DNA of 33,161 bases from Acidimicrobiaceae bacterium (GCA_013044385.1 JABEUN010000030.1:1-33161), one strand, 5' to 3'. Counted from the first letter of the stretch, positions 1 through 8,756 are shown. Notes: generated by a model not told the origin, from the letters alone. Numbers and translations are program-made.

Positions 1-123
1 AGTGGCGGAGTGTTGGTGCGGTCTTCGGGGCTGGGCTCTGCATACTATGGGTTGATGCTTTCCGCTGCAGTTGCGTCGGTGACGAGTCTCGCTTTTACGA
101 GGGTGACACATAATGGTGAGTAG
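1..123 (+). CDS. C-terminal end of a probable membrane transporter (partial)
   Basis: The first reading frame is open from the left edge to a TAG stop at 121-123, giving 40 residues. They begin with a short glycine/serine stretch, continue with a hydrophobic helix (GLMLSAAVASVTSLAF) and end in a short polar tail (TRVTHNGE). This is what the last transmembrane helix and cytoplasmic tail of an MFS-type permease look like, but 40 residues cannot fix the family. The rest of the gene lies outside the window. No alternative gene explains this stretch. Confidence 0.45.
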   Translation, partial: SGGVLVRSSGLGSAYYGLMLSAAVASVTSLAFTRVTHNGE

Positions 124-168
124 TGCCCAGTGGAAACTCATGTCACCTAGCAGCGGACCCAACATGAT

Positions 169-1128
169 GTGCTTATGTTCATCGAAGGAAGCTACAGGAA
201 CGACCTAGTAGGGCGAATCGGTGGGCATCGTGCTGCATGGTTCGATACTCAGATGACAATAAAGTTTGGACTGAATGTGGAGCATGGTAACTTACAACGA
301 CTCCTCGGGGACTGTGAAGGTGTCGTTTTTGAGCCGAAGCGGCCGAACCCGTCAGTGGGCGTTTTGATTCTTTCGGGTTCGAGTGGCCAGATCGCTAGTC
401 GAAGGTGTGAATTGCTTGCGGACTGTGGTGCTCTAGCTGTTTCTATTCGCTGGTTCGGTGGGCCCGGGCAGTCGACTGGAATCTGTGAGATACCCATTGA
501 ACGGTTTATATCGGTATTCGATGAGTTTGAGAATCTGGGTCTTGAGAAACTGGCGGTTGTCGGAGTATCCAAGGGGGCAGAAGCGGCACTTCTCCTGTCA
601 TGCATTGACAGTAGGTTAGATGCGGCCGTGGCCATCTCTCCGAGCGCTTATGTATGGGCAAATCTGGGACCTGGGATTGATGGAGTGGGTCACCCCTACC
701 GATCCTGTTGGACCTTTCAGGGCAGCCCAATTCCATTTATCCCTTATTCCGATCGGTGGAGTCCAGGAACAGAAGTTCCACCATCGTACAGCGGGCTCTA
801 TCAGCTTAGCCTCGTCGAATTTTCCGGTGTTGCTGAAGCCGCTCGTATCCGTGTCGAAATGGCTAAGACGAACCTTCTGTTGGTCGCCGGTGGAGACGAT
901 AAACTTTGGCCTTCCGATGCGTTCGCTCGTGAGATCATCCTCCGAAGGAAACGGGCGGGACTTGACTCTGCCTATGTCTATCTAGAAGGTGCGGGCCATA
1001 GGCCAATTCTGCCCGGTGAGGACGCTCCAGTTCCGTCTAGCGTTCGCAGCTGTGGCGGCAGTGAAGTTGCTGACAGGCTGCTAGGTGGAATGGCCTGGGA
1101 AGCGATGATTGACTTGCTGAAGCTCTGA
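169..1128 (+). CDS. BAAT/acyl-CoA thioester hydrolase C-terminal domain protein (alpha/beta hydrolase)
   Basis: Probable cytoplasmic alpha/beta hydrolase of the bile-acid-CoA:amino-acid N-acyltransferase / acyl-CoA thioesterase C-terminal family, 319 residues. The nucleophile elbow is GVSKGAEAALLL with Ser134. The following AISPSAYVW is a family landmark, a candidate acid lies in GGDDKLWPS (Asp243/244), and the histidine lies in EGAGHRP (His277). A glycine-rich strand-loop (LILSGSSGQ, about 66-74) would form the oxyanion region. Mammalian members carry an extra N-terminal Ig-like domain, which is absent here as in many bacterial members. The start is unsure: GTG at 169, ATG at 175 and ATG at 253 are in frame and none has a convincing ribosome binding site. 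The acyl-CoA substrate cannot be told. The gene stands alone between the transporter tail and the cyclic-di-GMP gene. Confidence 0.75.
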   Translation: MLMFIEGSYRNDLVGRIGGHRAAWFDTQMTIKFGLNVEHGNLQRLLGDCEGVVFEPKRPNPSVGVLILSGSSGQIASRRCELLADCGALAVSIRWFGGPGQSTGICEIPIERFISVFDEFENLGLEKLAVVGVSKGAEAALLLSCIDSRLDAAVAISPSAYVWANLGPGIDGVGHPYRSCWTFQGSPIPFIPYSDRWSPGTEVPPSYSGLYQLSLVEFSGVAEAARIRVEMAKTNLLLVAGGDDKLWPSDAFAREIILRRKRAGLDSAYVYLEGAGHRPILPGEDAPVPSSVRSCGGSEVADRLLGGMAWEAMIDLLKL

Positions 1129-1394
1129 CGGATCGATAGGCCGAGTCGTCCTCGGTCATTCGCGGACTGCATCTGAAAATATACGGCCTTAATTCGGCCT
1201 CCCCCAGGCTAGGCGGTCGACCCAAAGTTGCTTGAACGGGCTACTATTGGCTCCAAAGACCGCCGTATACTGGGTGTTGGCCCCCAGCGTACATTTGGTT
1301 GGACCGGCTGCAGAACACGACCCAGGATGACCGATACTTCTTCCCGTGTCAAGCTAGCAGAATTTCTGCCGATTATTCAGCAGTGAGGTGGTAG
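1129..1394. other. Intergenic region before the cyclic-di-GMP gene
   Basis: No gene is visible on either strand. There is a weak 5-bp stem-loop near 1270-1287 (CTGGG...CCCAG). No clear -35/-10 pair was found. The purine-rich GAGGTGG at 1385-1391 is a good ribosome binding site for the small ORF that starts at 1395. Confidence 0.4.
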
Positions 1395-1520
1395 ATGGGA
1401 GCCCTTCAGTTCGTGTGGAATGCGGTGCTCGAGCTTGGTGCCTCGTCCGATTTCGTGGGGCGACCGAACTGTCGCGCAAACACGGTGGTCCAAACAGCCG
1501 CTGGCTGCGTTCAGAAGTAG
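1395..1520 (+). CDS. Possible 41-residue upstream ORF (leader peptide) of the cyclic-di-GMP gene
   Basis: ATG at 1395 is preceded by a strong Shine-Dalgarno-like GAGGTGG (1385-1391) and reads 41 codons to TAG at 1518-1520. It starts MGALQFVWNAVLELGASSDF. It ends seven bases before an in-frame ATG (1528) of the large GAF/EAL/GGDEF gene and overlaps that gene's longest possible 5' end in another frame. If the large protein starts at 1528, this ORF would be a translationally coupled leader. If the large protein starts at 1420, the ORF is probably a shadow. No family is recognised. Confidence 0.3.
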   Translation: MGALQFVWNAVLELGASSDFVGRPNCRANTVVQTAAGCVQK

Positions 1521-4500
1521 TCTGAGCATGGGTGTGACTGAAACCATAGGGGAACCACCACAACCGCCTGGGATTTCGGAAGTGATAAGCGAGGCCGTTG
1601 AAGGTTTCACTGAACTTTTTTTCTCGAATTCTGTCTCCGAGTCAGTTCTGATCCGTTTCGGGGAAGTCGATCTCGAAATTCTGAGAAGCGGTCTGAGCGC
1701 ATTGCTAACAATGGCCCTTAATCCGGAGATTTCCGACGCTGATGTCTCTGAATTCTGCGACCAAATTGCGCGAGCTCACGCCATGGTCGGAATCTCATCA
1801 CTAGTGCTGATGAGGTTACTTCCAGAACTGGCAACCCAGTTGACAGAGTCGATGGGTCGGTTCGACATGGACTCCAAAGTAGTGACCTCATATGTGGGTT
1901 GGGCGGCCTCCAGAGTAGCGGGTTTAGTCACAATCTCCTTGGAAGTCGAGGCTGAATTCGACCGTGGATTGCATGAACTGCTAGACGGACTAACCGAAAC
2001 CTGCAGAACTTCCAATACGTCGCCCGATCTAGCCAGGCAGATTCTCGCCAGATTGGCAAGCCTTTCCGGCGTCTGTTTGACATTCATAGCGAGACCAAAT
2101 TCAGAAGGCAACCTCGAGTTTGAGCACATGGATGGCTCCGCATTGGAGATCATGGCGGAAAACTCGGCCAAGGGAAAGTCTGCGCACGCGGACGATTATG
2201 TGATACACCTTTCGGAGGTCAGTCCCGGCGCCCGTGCTTGGCTCACTGGATCGGTTTTACTGATTCCAGCGGTGTCGATGGAGCCGTCACTTGTGGCGTG
2301 GCAAAGCTTTTATGAGGCTATCGGTGCGCGCAGCATAGCGGCAGTTCCAATTCTGGACTCGAACAATAGGCCGAGGGCTCTGCTCGGCGTCTATTCGAAG
2401 TGGCCCGGTTACTTTGATACGCCGTCGCGAAAGAGTTTTATTGAGTATGTGAGGCAGCTGCTGGCCGGAGCAATGGAACGGCTGGACGGTGGTGGCGTGA
2501 TGTCCTACGGTCTTCGGCAGCACTTCCATGCACTCTTAGAGGATGGCCGGGTAAGGATGCTCTTCCAACCGATAGTGCATCTCAACAGTGGTGCGCTAGA
2601 GGGCGTGGAGGCTCTAGCTCGACTTGTCGACGTTGATGACAGGATAATCCCACCTGCTGAGTTCCTGTTGGCCCTCGACTCAGATGACCTATTGCTCCTA
2701 TTCAAAATTGGAGTCGAGCAGTCCATTTCAGCGTTGAAAGCTTGGAGAGCTGACGGTCTTAATCCCAAAGTATCCATCAACTTTCCTATCCAGGGACTCG
2801 CCGACAGCCGATACGTGAAATTCCTTCAGGAGTACGTCGTTAGTGGGCAATTGGAGCCTAAAGACTTCGCCTTGGAGCTCACCGAGGAGCAGGACACGCC
2901 TGAGGGGGCTGGCTCCTATGCGGTGCTTGAACAGATTAAGGCTATGGGATTCAAGATTGCCCAGGACGATCTAGGTGCCGGTTACAGTTCTTTGTCGCGG
3001 TTGGAGCGGATTCGATTTGACGAGGTCAAGATCGACCAAGCGCTTGTACGTACCTCAAGTGATCCGCAGAATTCTCTGCCGCTAATCGAACACCTGACTC
3101 ACCTTGCGCACGATTTGGGAATCACTGTTGTTGTCGAAGGCCTGGAGACCGAGGCACTCATAGAGGCATCAAGAATTATCGGAGCAGATCTGGGCCAAGG
3201 CTATGCGATAGCCAAGCCCATGGAGCCCGAGAAACTCCTAAATTGGGTATCCGCCATACGCTGGAACTCACAGCTGAGTAGGCCACGCACTGCGCTCGGT
3301 GCGCTTGCGGCTCTAAGAAGTTGGACCCAGCGAGTCAGGTCTATGGCGAGCTATCCGGAAATTTTGGTTGATCCACGGCTCATCTCTGAACTAAGAGATG
3401 CGCTGCTTTACCAGACAGATCCGAGGATGCGAGGACAACTCGATCAGCTCGGAAAGTCGCTAAAGATCGGCGTTGGCGCAGAATATAGGGCAAACATATC
3501 GAACATTACGTATTCGCTTTTGACCCTGCTGGATGTCTCTTCGGTGGCGCGTGAGTCACTCGATGTCTTCGATCCGGATGTGCCTCACCGCAACGACGAA
3601 TCACTTACCCGAGACGAATTGAGGACTTTGCTCGATGTATACGACTCGCTGGTAAAGATCTCTAAGGACGTCAAGAATCTCGAACAAGTCATTGTCGAGG
3701 TGTGCAAGCTCGCCGAATCGTACGTTTCCAACACGGTCGCAAGCGTGATGGAGTTGTCGAATAGTGGAACTTTGGAAATGCTGGCGGGTCCATCGTTTGG
3801 CGAATCGTTGGCAAAGGCATTCGAGGACATTGTTCCAGGTCCATACGCTGGATCGTGTGGGACGGCAGTACATCTGGCCGCACCAGTCATAGTTGGCAAC
3901 ACAGCCGTCGATCCGAGATGGCGTGATTTTCAGGCCACTGCTGCCGAACATAACCTTCGAGCTTGCTGGTCGTTTCCCCTCGTAAACAGCTCCGGTAGGG
4001 TGCAGGGGACCTTTGCTCTTACAAGTTTCGAGAATCGTATGCCATCTAGGTTCCAGCGTGTTTTACTGGAAGCCTGCACTGAACATGCAAGTCTCGCACT
4101 GAGTCGCCTTGAGGAGTTTCGTGACCACCAGGCGGAACTCGCCAGACAGGCGGATGCAGGTGCGGGACGCTTCGTCCGGTTCAGTGTCAGGGTACGCGAT
4201 GGCGCAATTTCGAACGTGTCTGACGAGGCGCGCGCCTTCTATGGATTCTCTGACGACGAGTGGGCGAGAATCAACATCTTCGACCTGAATGTCAAGGTAA
4301 CTCCCGATCTCCTTAACCAACTGGCAGACTCGATCGAACTCGGCGGATTTGCCCACATGACAGCCACCCACAGACTTGCATCTGGGGAGCTCAGAGAGGT
4401 TGAGTTCTATACAAGGCTAAGAGTTACAGATGGTGAGAGGTTTCTCGACTCCAGTTTCATAGATATTACTGATCGAAGTCTTTCGGAGAGATTGCTCGCC

Positions 4501-6159
4501 GGCGAAACGGCGATTCGTGACAGAATATTGAACACCGGTGCATTCATCGCTATGGTGATCGACCCACTTGGGGTAACCCTGTCGGTGAATGAATTGGTCA
4601 CTGAGATACTCGGGGTCCAAGAGATTGAACTGCACGGAAGACTGTTCCCTTGGGAAAAGGCTGTTAGCGCAGACGGGGTAGATGCCATCCTGCAGACCTC
4701 CAAACATGCAGTGTTGACGAGAGAGTCGCACTCAACCGAGGTTTGGTTCAAACGTGCAGATGGCCAATCCAGAAGGTTTACACTACGAGCATCTCCCGTG
4801 TTCGACGCAGATGGAGCGCTCTCCTCACTCGTATACACCGGTATTGACACCACGGATCGCTACGAGGCTGAGACGCAGGTTAGAAGTCAGAAGATCTTCG
4901 TCTCGCAGATTATCGAGTCTCTATCGAACCTTGTCATAGTCCTCGATTCCAAGGGACGGGTTGTCGAATGCAACAAAGCCCTAGAGGAGTTTGCTGGGAT
5001 GACCCTACAGCAGATGAGCGCGCAAGTCGGGGTCTCCCTCGGCTTCTTTGCTCCCAGTGCAAGGGAGTACGGTTTCCACTGGTTTGAACAAGCAGTTATC
5101 GGCAAAATCGAACGTAGGGCATCGGCACCGTGGATTGACAAGGATGGAAATCTGCACGATATGGATTGGCATAGTTCGACCATTCCGGATGCCGATGGAA
5201 ATGTCGAGTTCATCGTCTGTATAGGGGTGGACGTCACTGACGAGAAAAAGCGTAACGATGAACTGGCTTTGGCCGCAGTGGTGTTCAAAAATGCCCGCGA
5301 AGGTATCGTTATAACGGATCAGAATGGCTTGATCGTCGATGTCAACGCTGGATACTGCCGGATTAGTGGATACGACCGTAGCGAATGCGTGGGTCAGAAC
5401 GCCGGATTCTGGAGGTCTGGACAGCATGATTCAGAGTTCTATGCCGCGATGTACCAGGAATTGAGCCTAAATGGATTCTGGTCGGGAACGATCTGGAACA
5501 GAGGTCGAAACGGAGGGCTGATCCCGATTCTGATGCAGATCACGGCTATCGCTGGTGTCGGTGGATCCGTCGGCCAGTACGTCGGTATTTGCACAGAGAT
5601 CACGGAGATGATCGAGTATCAGGATCGACTTTCGGACTTGGCTTTTCACGATCTTCTCACTGGCCTGCCAAACCGCAGCCTGCTCGCTGAGCAGATCAAG
5701 CACGCTATCGCCAGCTCAAAGAGAGATGGAGGAATCCTGGCAGTTGCCTATATGGACCTAGACAATTTCAAGCCCATAAATGACACGTACGGTCACGCCG
5801 AGGGGGACCGCCTGCTCGTGCAGGTTGCAAAGCGAATGTCCGGCGCTCTGCGCGATGTCGACACGATCGCCCGAATCGGAGGAGACGAGTTTGTATGTCT
5901 CCTGCCTGATTTGACTGACGAGGTCGACGCCAAGTTGATCCTAGGCAGGCTCAGCGCGAGTTTTGAGGAACCGATCTGGGTTGGTAATGCCAACTTTGGT
6001 GAGTATGTGACGATCTCTTCGTCGATCGGTGTTGTATTTACAAAAGGGGAAGAGGTCGATCCTGACACACTGCTTCGTCAAGCGGATCAATTGATGTACA
6101 GGGCCAAGCGCCTCGGAGGTGGATGTCACGTCACCCAGCAGGACTTCGCAGAGGAGTGA
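1420..6159 (+). CDS. GAF-EAL-GAF-PAS(x4)-GGDEF cyclic-di-GMP phosphodiesterase/diguanylate cyclase
   Basis: A 1579-residue soluble-looking signalling protein that should both degrade and make cyclic di-GMP. Order by residue from ATG 1420: helical N-terminus with no assignment (60-185), GAF-like domain (190-350), EAL phosphodiesterase (378-620), linker, second GAF (735-900, with GSCGTAVH), four PAS domains (about 916-1025, 1030-1148, 1158-1275, 1280-1400) and GGDEF (1408-1575). The EAL motif is E397-A398-L399. SINFP, ELTE, DDLGAGYSS (516-524), KID, EGLE (Glu573) and QGY are all kept, so the metal and catalytic residues look intact. RIGGDEF (1487-1491) is intact, and RDVD five residues ahead matches the inhibitory I-site RxxD. 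No membrane segment was seen, so signals would be cytoplasmic ligands, gases or redox. Start is uncertain: ATG 1420, or ATG 1528 just after a small ORF. EAL before GGDEF reverses the usual order. Confidence 0.92.
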   Translation: MRCSSLVPRPISWGDRTVAQTRWSKQPLAAFRSSLSMGVTETIGEPPQPPGISEVISEAVEGFTELFFSNSVSESVLIRFGEVDLEILRSGLSALLTMALNPEISDADVSEFCDQIARAHAMVGISSLVLMRLLPELATQLTESMGRFDMDSKVVTSYVGWAASRVAGLVTISLEVEAEFDRGLHELLDGLTETCRTSNTSPDLARQILARLASLSGVCLTFIARPNSEGNLEFEHMDGSALEIMAENSAKGKSAHADDYVIHLSEVSPGARAWLTGSVLLIPAVSMEPSLVAWQSFYEAIGARSIAAVPILDSNNRPRALLGVYSKWPGYFDTPSRKSFIEYVRQLLAGAMERLDGGGVMSYGLRQHFHALLEDGRVRMLFQPIVHLNSGALEGVEALARLVDVDDRIIPPAEFLLALDSDDLLLLFKIGVEQSISALKAWRADGLNPKVSINFPIQGLADSRYVKFLQEYVVSGQLEPKDFALELTEEQDTPEGAGSYAVLEQIKAMGFKIAQDDLGAGYSSLSRLERIRFDEVKIDQALVRTSSDPQNSLPLIEHLTHLAHDLGITVVVEGLETEALIEASRIIGADLGQGYAIAKPMEPEKLLNWVSAIRWNSQLSRPRTALGALAALRSWTQRVRSMASYPEILVDPRLISELRDALLYQTDPRMRGQLDQLGKSLKIGVGAEYRANISNITYSLLTLLDVSSVARESLDVFDPDVPHRNDESLTRDELRTLLDVYDSLVKISKDVKNLEQVIVEVCKLAESYVSNTVASVMELSNSGTLEMLAGPSFGESLAKAFEDIVPGPYAGSCGTAVHLAAPVIVGNTAVDPRWRDFQATAAEHNLRACWSFPLVNSSGRVQGTFALTSFENRMPSRFQRVLLEACTEHASLALSRLEEFRDHQAELARQADAGAGRFVRFSVRVRDGAISNVSDEARAFYGFSDDEWARINIFDLNVKVTPDLLNQLADSIELGGFAHMTATHRLASGELREVEFYTRLRVTDGERFLDSSFIDITDRSLSERLLAGETAIRDRILNTGAFIAMVIDPLGVTLSVNELVTEILGVQEIELHGRLFPWEKAVSADGVDAILQTSKHAVLTRESHSTEVWFKRADGQSRRFTLRASPVFDADGALSSLVYTGIDTTDRYEAETQVRSQKIFVSQIIESLSNLVIVLDSKGRVVECNKALEEFAGMTLQQMSAQVGVSLGFFAPSAREYGFHWFEQAVIGKIERRASAPWIDKDGNLHDMDWHSSTIPDADGNVEFIVCIGVDVTDEKKRNDELALAAVVFKNAREGIVITDQNGLIVDVNAGYCRISGYDRSECVGQNAGFWRSGQHDSEFYAAMYQELSLNGFWSGTIWNRGRNGGLIPILMQITAIAGVGGSVGQYVGICTEITEMIEYQDRLSDLAFHDLLTGLPNRSLLAEQIKHAIASSKRDGGILAVAYMDLDNFKPINDTYGHAEGDRLLVQVAKRMSGALRDVDTIARIGGDEFVCLLPDLTDEVDAKLILGRLSASFEEPIWVGNANFGEYVTISSSIGVVFTKGEEVDPDTLLRQADQLMYRAKRLGGGCHVTQQDFAEE

Positions 6160-6300
6160 AACAGTAAGCAGTCATTTGTTGCTCTGTACTCGTCAAGTAT
6201 CTGACGAATAATTAGGAGCCGCATTTGAATTACAGAAGGTTGGAAGTCGTGAAGTCGCGTCGCTCCACTTTTCGCACCTTAAGGGAAACTTCGATTCGAA

Positions 6301-7419
6301 CTACTGGGAAACTCGCAGTTCGCTGAGTCGACTGTGACCAAAAACCCAAATGATGCCTCCGCCTTGGGAGACAACAGTGGTGGCGAATAGTCCGCTTAGA
6401 TTCCACGCCTGGAGGACCTTATCCGAAGTTGAGGCGATCTCGAATAGTGCGCTCGGACCGATAGCCCAGATGACTTGGCCATTGGGGTCCACGTTGGCAT
6501 CTAGGATCTCGCCCACTACGCCAGGGACCTTCACGGCATTGATCTTGGAGGCTAGGTCTACCGTGACAAAGCTTGGTGGTACAAGGGCGATATATGAGTC
6601 CAGACTTCCCCAGAGCCGCTGGGTCGTTGCCACCATTAGACCGAACGCGGCTTGCTTGGATACCACGAAGGAATTCTTGAGCCGTCCCGCCGCCGGATCG
6701 AACTCTAGGGTCTGGACCTGGGGCGGGGTGGATCCGTGTCCAGCTGTTTGTGTAGTAATCCAGATTTCACCTTGGCCAAGAACTTCGGATAGGACCTGAA
6801 CGCCGGGGAGGTAGGTGCTCGAAAGGAGAGTGCCGTCCGACACTGCATATCTCTGCATAAGTATGCCATCTGAAGGATTGGAACCGAAGCTCGAGGCGTC
6901 TCCGACCACCCAGACTGAACCTGGAGTCGCGACGATTCCCGCAGGTGTAGTTACAAATCCGTTTAGTGGAGAGTTAAGCGTCAGCTTGAAACTGCTAAGG
7001 CTCACGGAGATGAGTCGGTCTGCAGTAGCGATCCATGCAGTATCTCCGATGACCGCGGGTCCGAAAACTGTGGATGTGGTAGAGGCGAGCGCAGTATTTG
7101 AAGATTCAAGCGGTACTGCTCGCAGTATCTTCGGGCCGGCACTGCTCACGTAATCCAACGTTATTGAACCCGATGATGAGGAAAGTGCCAAGACCCCGGA
7201 ACCGAATGGGGAAGGAGGAGAGAGAAGGTCCAATGGGGTCGCTCCGACCGTAACTGGCGTTTTGAATTTGGATATTGCCTGTTGAACGCTAGTTGTTGAC
7301 GTAGTGGCAGCGGACGGTTTTGCGGTGGCTCCGCCTCCCGATGAATGGGTAGACCCGCAGCTGGCTAGTAATCCTGCGGCAAGTACTGCTGTGGCCAAGC
7401 CATTGATTAGACGCGACAA
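6301..7419 (-). CDS. Secreted lipoprotein, probable beta-propeller-like repeat protein
   Basis: 372 residues starting at TTG (7419), with GAGGGA upstream as ribosome binding site. The N-terminus is a lipoprotein signal: a short basic start, a hydrophobic stretch and lipobox LASC with Cys21, then a Ser/Gly/Thr-rich tether. The mature part has repeated short beta-strand blocks (for example TAWIATADRLISVSLSS, SVWVVGDASSF, EIWITTQTAG, VIWAIGPSALFEIA, IIWVFGHSRLSELRV) spaced like blades of a PQQ/YncE-like propeller. The protein would sit on the outer face of the membrane. No catalytic residues stand out, so the function is unknown. It is convergent with the cyclic-di-GMP gene and has its own promoter with an operator-like palindrome. 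Confidence 0.8.
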   Translation of the reverse strand: MSRLINGLATAVLAAGLLASCGSTHSSGGGATAKPSAATTSTTSVQQAISKFKTPVTVGATPLDLLSPPSPFGSGVLALSSSSGSITLDYVSSAGPKILRAVPLESSNTALASTTSTVFGPAVIGDTAWIATADRLISVSLSSFKLTLNSPLNGFVTTPAGIVATPGSVWVVGDASSFGSNPSDGILMQRYAVSDGTLLSSTYLPGVQVLSEVLGQGEIWITTQTAGHGSTPPQVQTLEFDPAAGRLKNSFVVSKQAAFGLMVATTQRLWGSLDSYIALVPPSFVTVDLASKINAVKVPGVVGEILDANVDPNGQVIWAIGPSALFEIASTSDKVLQAWNLSGLFATTVVSQGGGIIWVFGHSRLSELRVSQ

Positions 7420-7457
7420 GTCGGTCCCTCTTCTTCGAATCGGTCATTGTTTCGAAA

Positions 7458-7480
7458 CGACCGGTTGGTCCAACAGGTCG
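7458..7480 (-). promoter_or_regulatory. 23-bp operator-like palindrome ahead of the lipoprotein gene
   Basis: Ten of eleven base pairs match around a single central base (7469). The arms read CGACCgGTTGG and CCAACaGGTCG. It abuts the -10 element on the minus strand, so a bound protein would cover the transcription start. The adjacent GTTTCGAAAC (7449-7458) is a separate perfect 10-bp palindrome. The binding protein is unknown. Confidence 0.6.
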
Positions 7481-7486
7481 ATTATA
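7481..7486 (-). promoter_or_regulatory. -10 element of the lipoprotein promoter
   Basis: On the minus strand these bases read TATAAT, a consensus sigma-70 -10 box, about 62 bases ahead of the TTG start at 7419. No good -35 sequence is seen at the usual spacing, so the promoter may need an activator. Confidence 0.5.
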
Positions 7487-7595
7487 AAGATATGCTGACC
7501 GATCTGGGCAGACTCTTAGTTGCTCACTTTGGTACACGTGAGGTCGGGCATTCGTCCGTTCTGCCCAAGTAGTCTCCCGTGCTTTTGCACACCAG

Positions 7596-8405
7596 TCATT
7601 GTCGGTGTCGGTCCCACCAGATGCACGCGATCTGCCTAGTTGGGGACGCTTTGATGAGTCCGGAGAGTTCCGAATCGAAGGTAGGGTCGAGGCATAATTG
7701 TCGTCGCGCTTGTTGGACAATCAAAACAGGGCTCTGGTTCCGCCTCGGAGCGGATTCGAAGATCTCCAACTCTGCGTTGATGCCGACTTCAGCGATCACC
7801 TCTAGAGCATCCAAGGCGTTGGGACGATCGGGCCGTGTGATCCCGTGAAAGTGTTCGAAGAGTGGATTTAGCCAAGACAGTGGATGTTTGTAGGTGATTT
7901 CGATGACAACCCGATGTCGGGCGTGCTCGTCAAGCAGCCTAATGAAATTGCCTAGGTCCGCAACATTGTAAAGGACGTGGTGGCAGAGAACGAGGTCTAC
8001 CTCCGGGACCGCATCTGCGACCTCAAGCCAATTCCCGAGGACGGTACGTACATTCAGCCCTAACCCGGCGGCGTCATCGTGGAGGCTTGCGAGCATGCTT
8101 TCAGACTGGTCGACGCATATGAGTTCTGTAGCAGGGGGCACCAGACAGAGACTTGCAGCACCGCGGCCAGCGCCGACGTCTAAAACACTTCCACCAAGTG
8201 CTGCGACTTCGAGAGCCCGTCGATAGGACTCCGTGTCAGGAGGTGTGATGGACGGCGTGAAGGAGTTAGGTGAGAGGATCCATGGTGATTCTGGTGCACT
8301 TGCTATGAGCTCATTTGGTAGCGCCCATTCTGCGAGTTGACGTGCCCACCGATCGGCTGCCCGAGTCACATCCGCACCATTTCCCTCCAAGCCCTCGTTC
8401 TGCAT
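7596..8405 (-). CDS. Class I SAM-dependent methyltransferase
   Basis: Predicted cytoplasmic methyltransferase of 269 residues. Motif I is VLDVGAGRGAAS (about 74-85), the acidic end of strand 2 is LICVDQSESML (about 95-105), and motif IV-like VDLVLCHHVLYNV follows, a Rossmann-fold SAM-binding pattern like the Methyltransf_11/25 groups. The ATG at 8405 is preferred over the more distant TTG at 8480 because GGGAGG lies five bases before it. The substrate is unknown. The second half is less typical, with conserved-looking EITYKHPLSWLNPLFEHFHG and PDRPNALDALEVIAEVG segments that resemble actinobacterial SAM methyltransferases of no known role. It is transcribed alone, divergent from the metal-transport operon. 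Confidence 0.8.
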   Translation of the reverse strand: MQNEGLEGNGADVTRAADRWARQLAEWALPNELIASAPESPWILSPNSFTPSITPPDTESYRRALEVAALGGSVLDVGAGRGAASLCLVPPATELICVDQSESMLASLHDDAAGLGLNVRTVLGNWLEVADAVPEVDLVLCHHVLYNVADLGNFIRLLDEHARHRVVIEITYKHPLSWLNPLFEHFHGITRPDRPNALDALEVIAEVGINAELEIFESAPRRNQSPVLIVQQARRQLCLDPTFDSELSGLIKASPTRQIACIWWDRHRQ

Positions 8406-8462
8406 AAGTTCCTCCCAGGGTTTGATTGAGACGACAAAGTTGTAGGACTTTGGCGGCTCACC

Positions 8463-8490
8463 GACCAAACTTTGAGTCAACTATTTGGTC
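8463..8490 (-). promoter_or_regulatory. Nested dyad upstream of the methyltransferase gene
   Basis: Outer arms GACCAAA (8463-8469) and TTTGGTC (8484-8490) pair perfectly. Between them sits the perfect 9-bp palindrome TTGAGTCAA (8472-8480) with almost the same centre. The dyad lies about 60 bases ahead of the preferred ATG at 8405, a good place for an operator. It also overlaps the alternative TTG start at 8480, which argues for the shorter protein. Confidence 0.5.
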
Positions 8491-8710
8491 ACCCGTCAAC
8501 ATTAAGTGCATTGTGCCGTGCCAACTGACAAGCCATCGAGGTTTCAAGTGACGAGCCTACGGGCAAGGCGGTTTACTGTCAGCAAACCTCTCTTTAGTTG
8601 TGGCTATGTAGGCCCAAAAAAATCTGGGGTCAAATCTCGGATGAAATGTGCGAGGGCGAGTGGACCTTTAGACAACCTGGGCAAGCCTCGGAATAACCGG
8701 ATGTCCGCCT

Positions 8711-8756
8711 TGTTAGAACTATATACTGATAACATGTTAGAACTTAGTTCTGATAA
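8711..8756 (+). promoter_or_regulatory. Tandem Fur-box-like operator of the metal-transport/fur operon
   Basis: Two 22-bp direct repeats, 8711-8732 and 8735-8756, match at 18 of 22 bases. Both begin TGTTAGAACT and end CTGATAA, with a 24-bp period, just over two helix turns. The second contains the perfect palindrome AGAACTtAGTTCT (8739-8751). The first is framed by TGTTA/TAACA (8711-8715 and 8730-8734) and includes a -10-like TATACT (8722-8727). Placement over the promoter of an operon that encodes a Fur-family protein suggests autorepression. Confidence 0.65.

Noticed and set aside
8569-8640. Possible riboswitch ahead of the metal-transport gene
   Set aside because: Only one weak stem-loop; no conserved core of cobalamin, nickel-cobalt or manganese riboswitches, and the Fur-like repeats already explain control.
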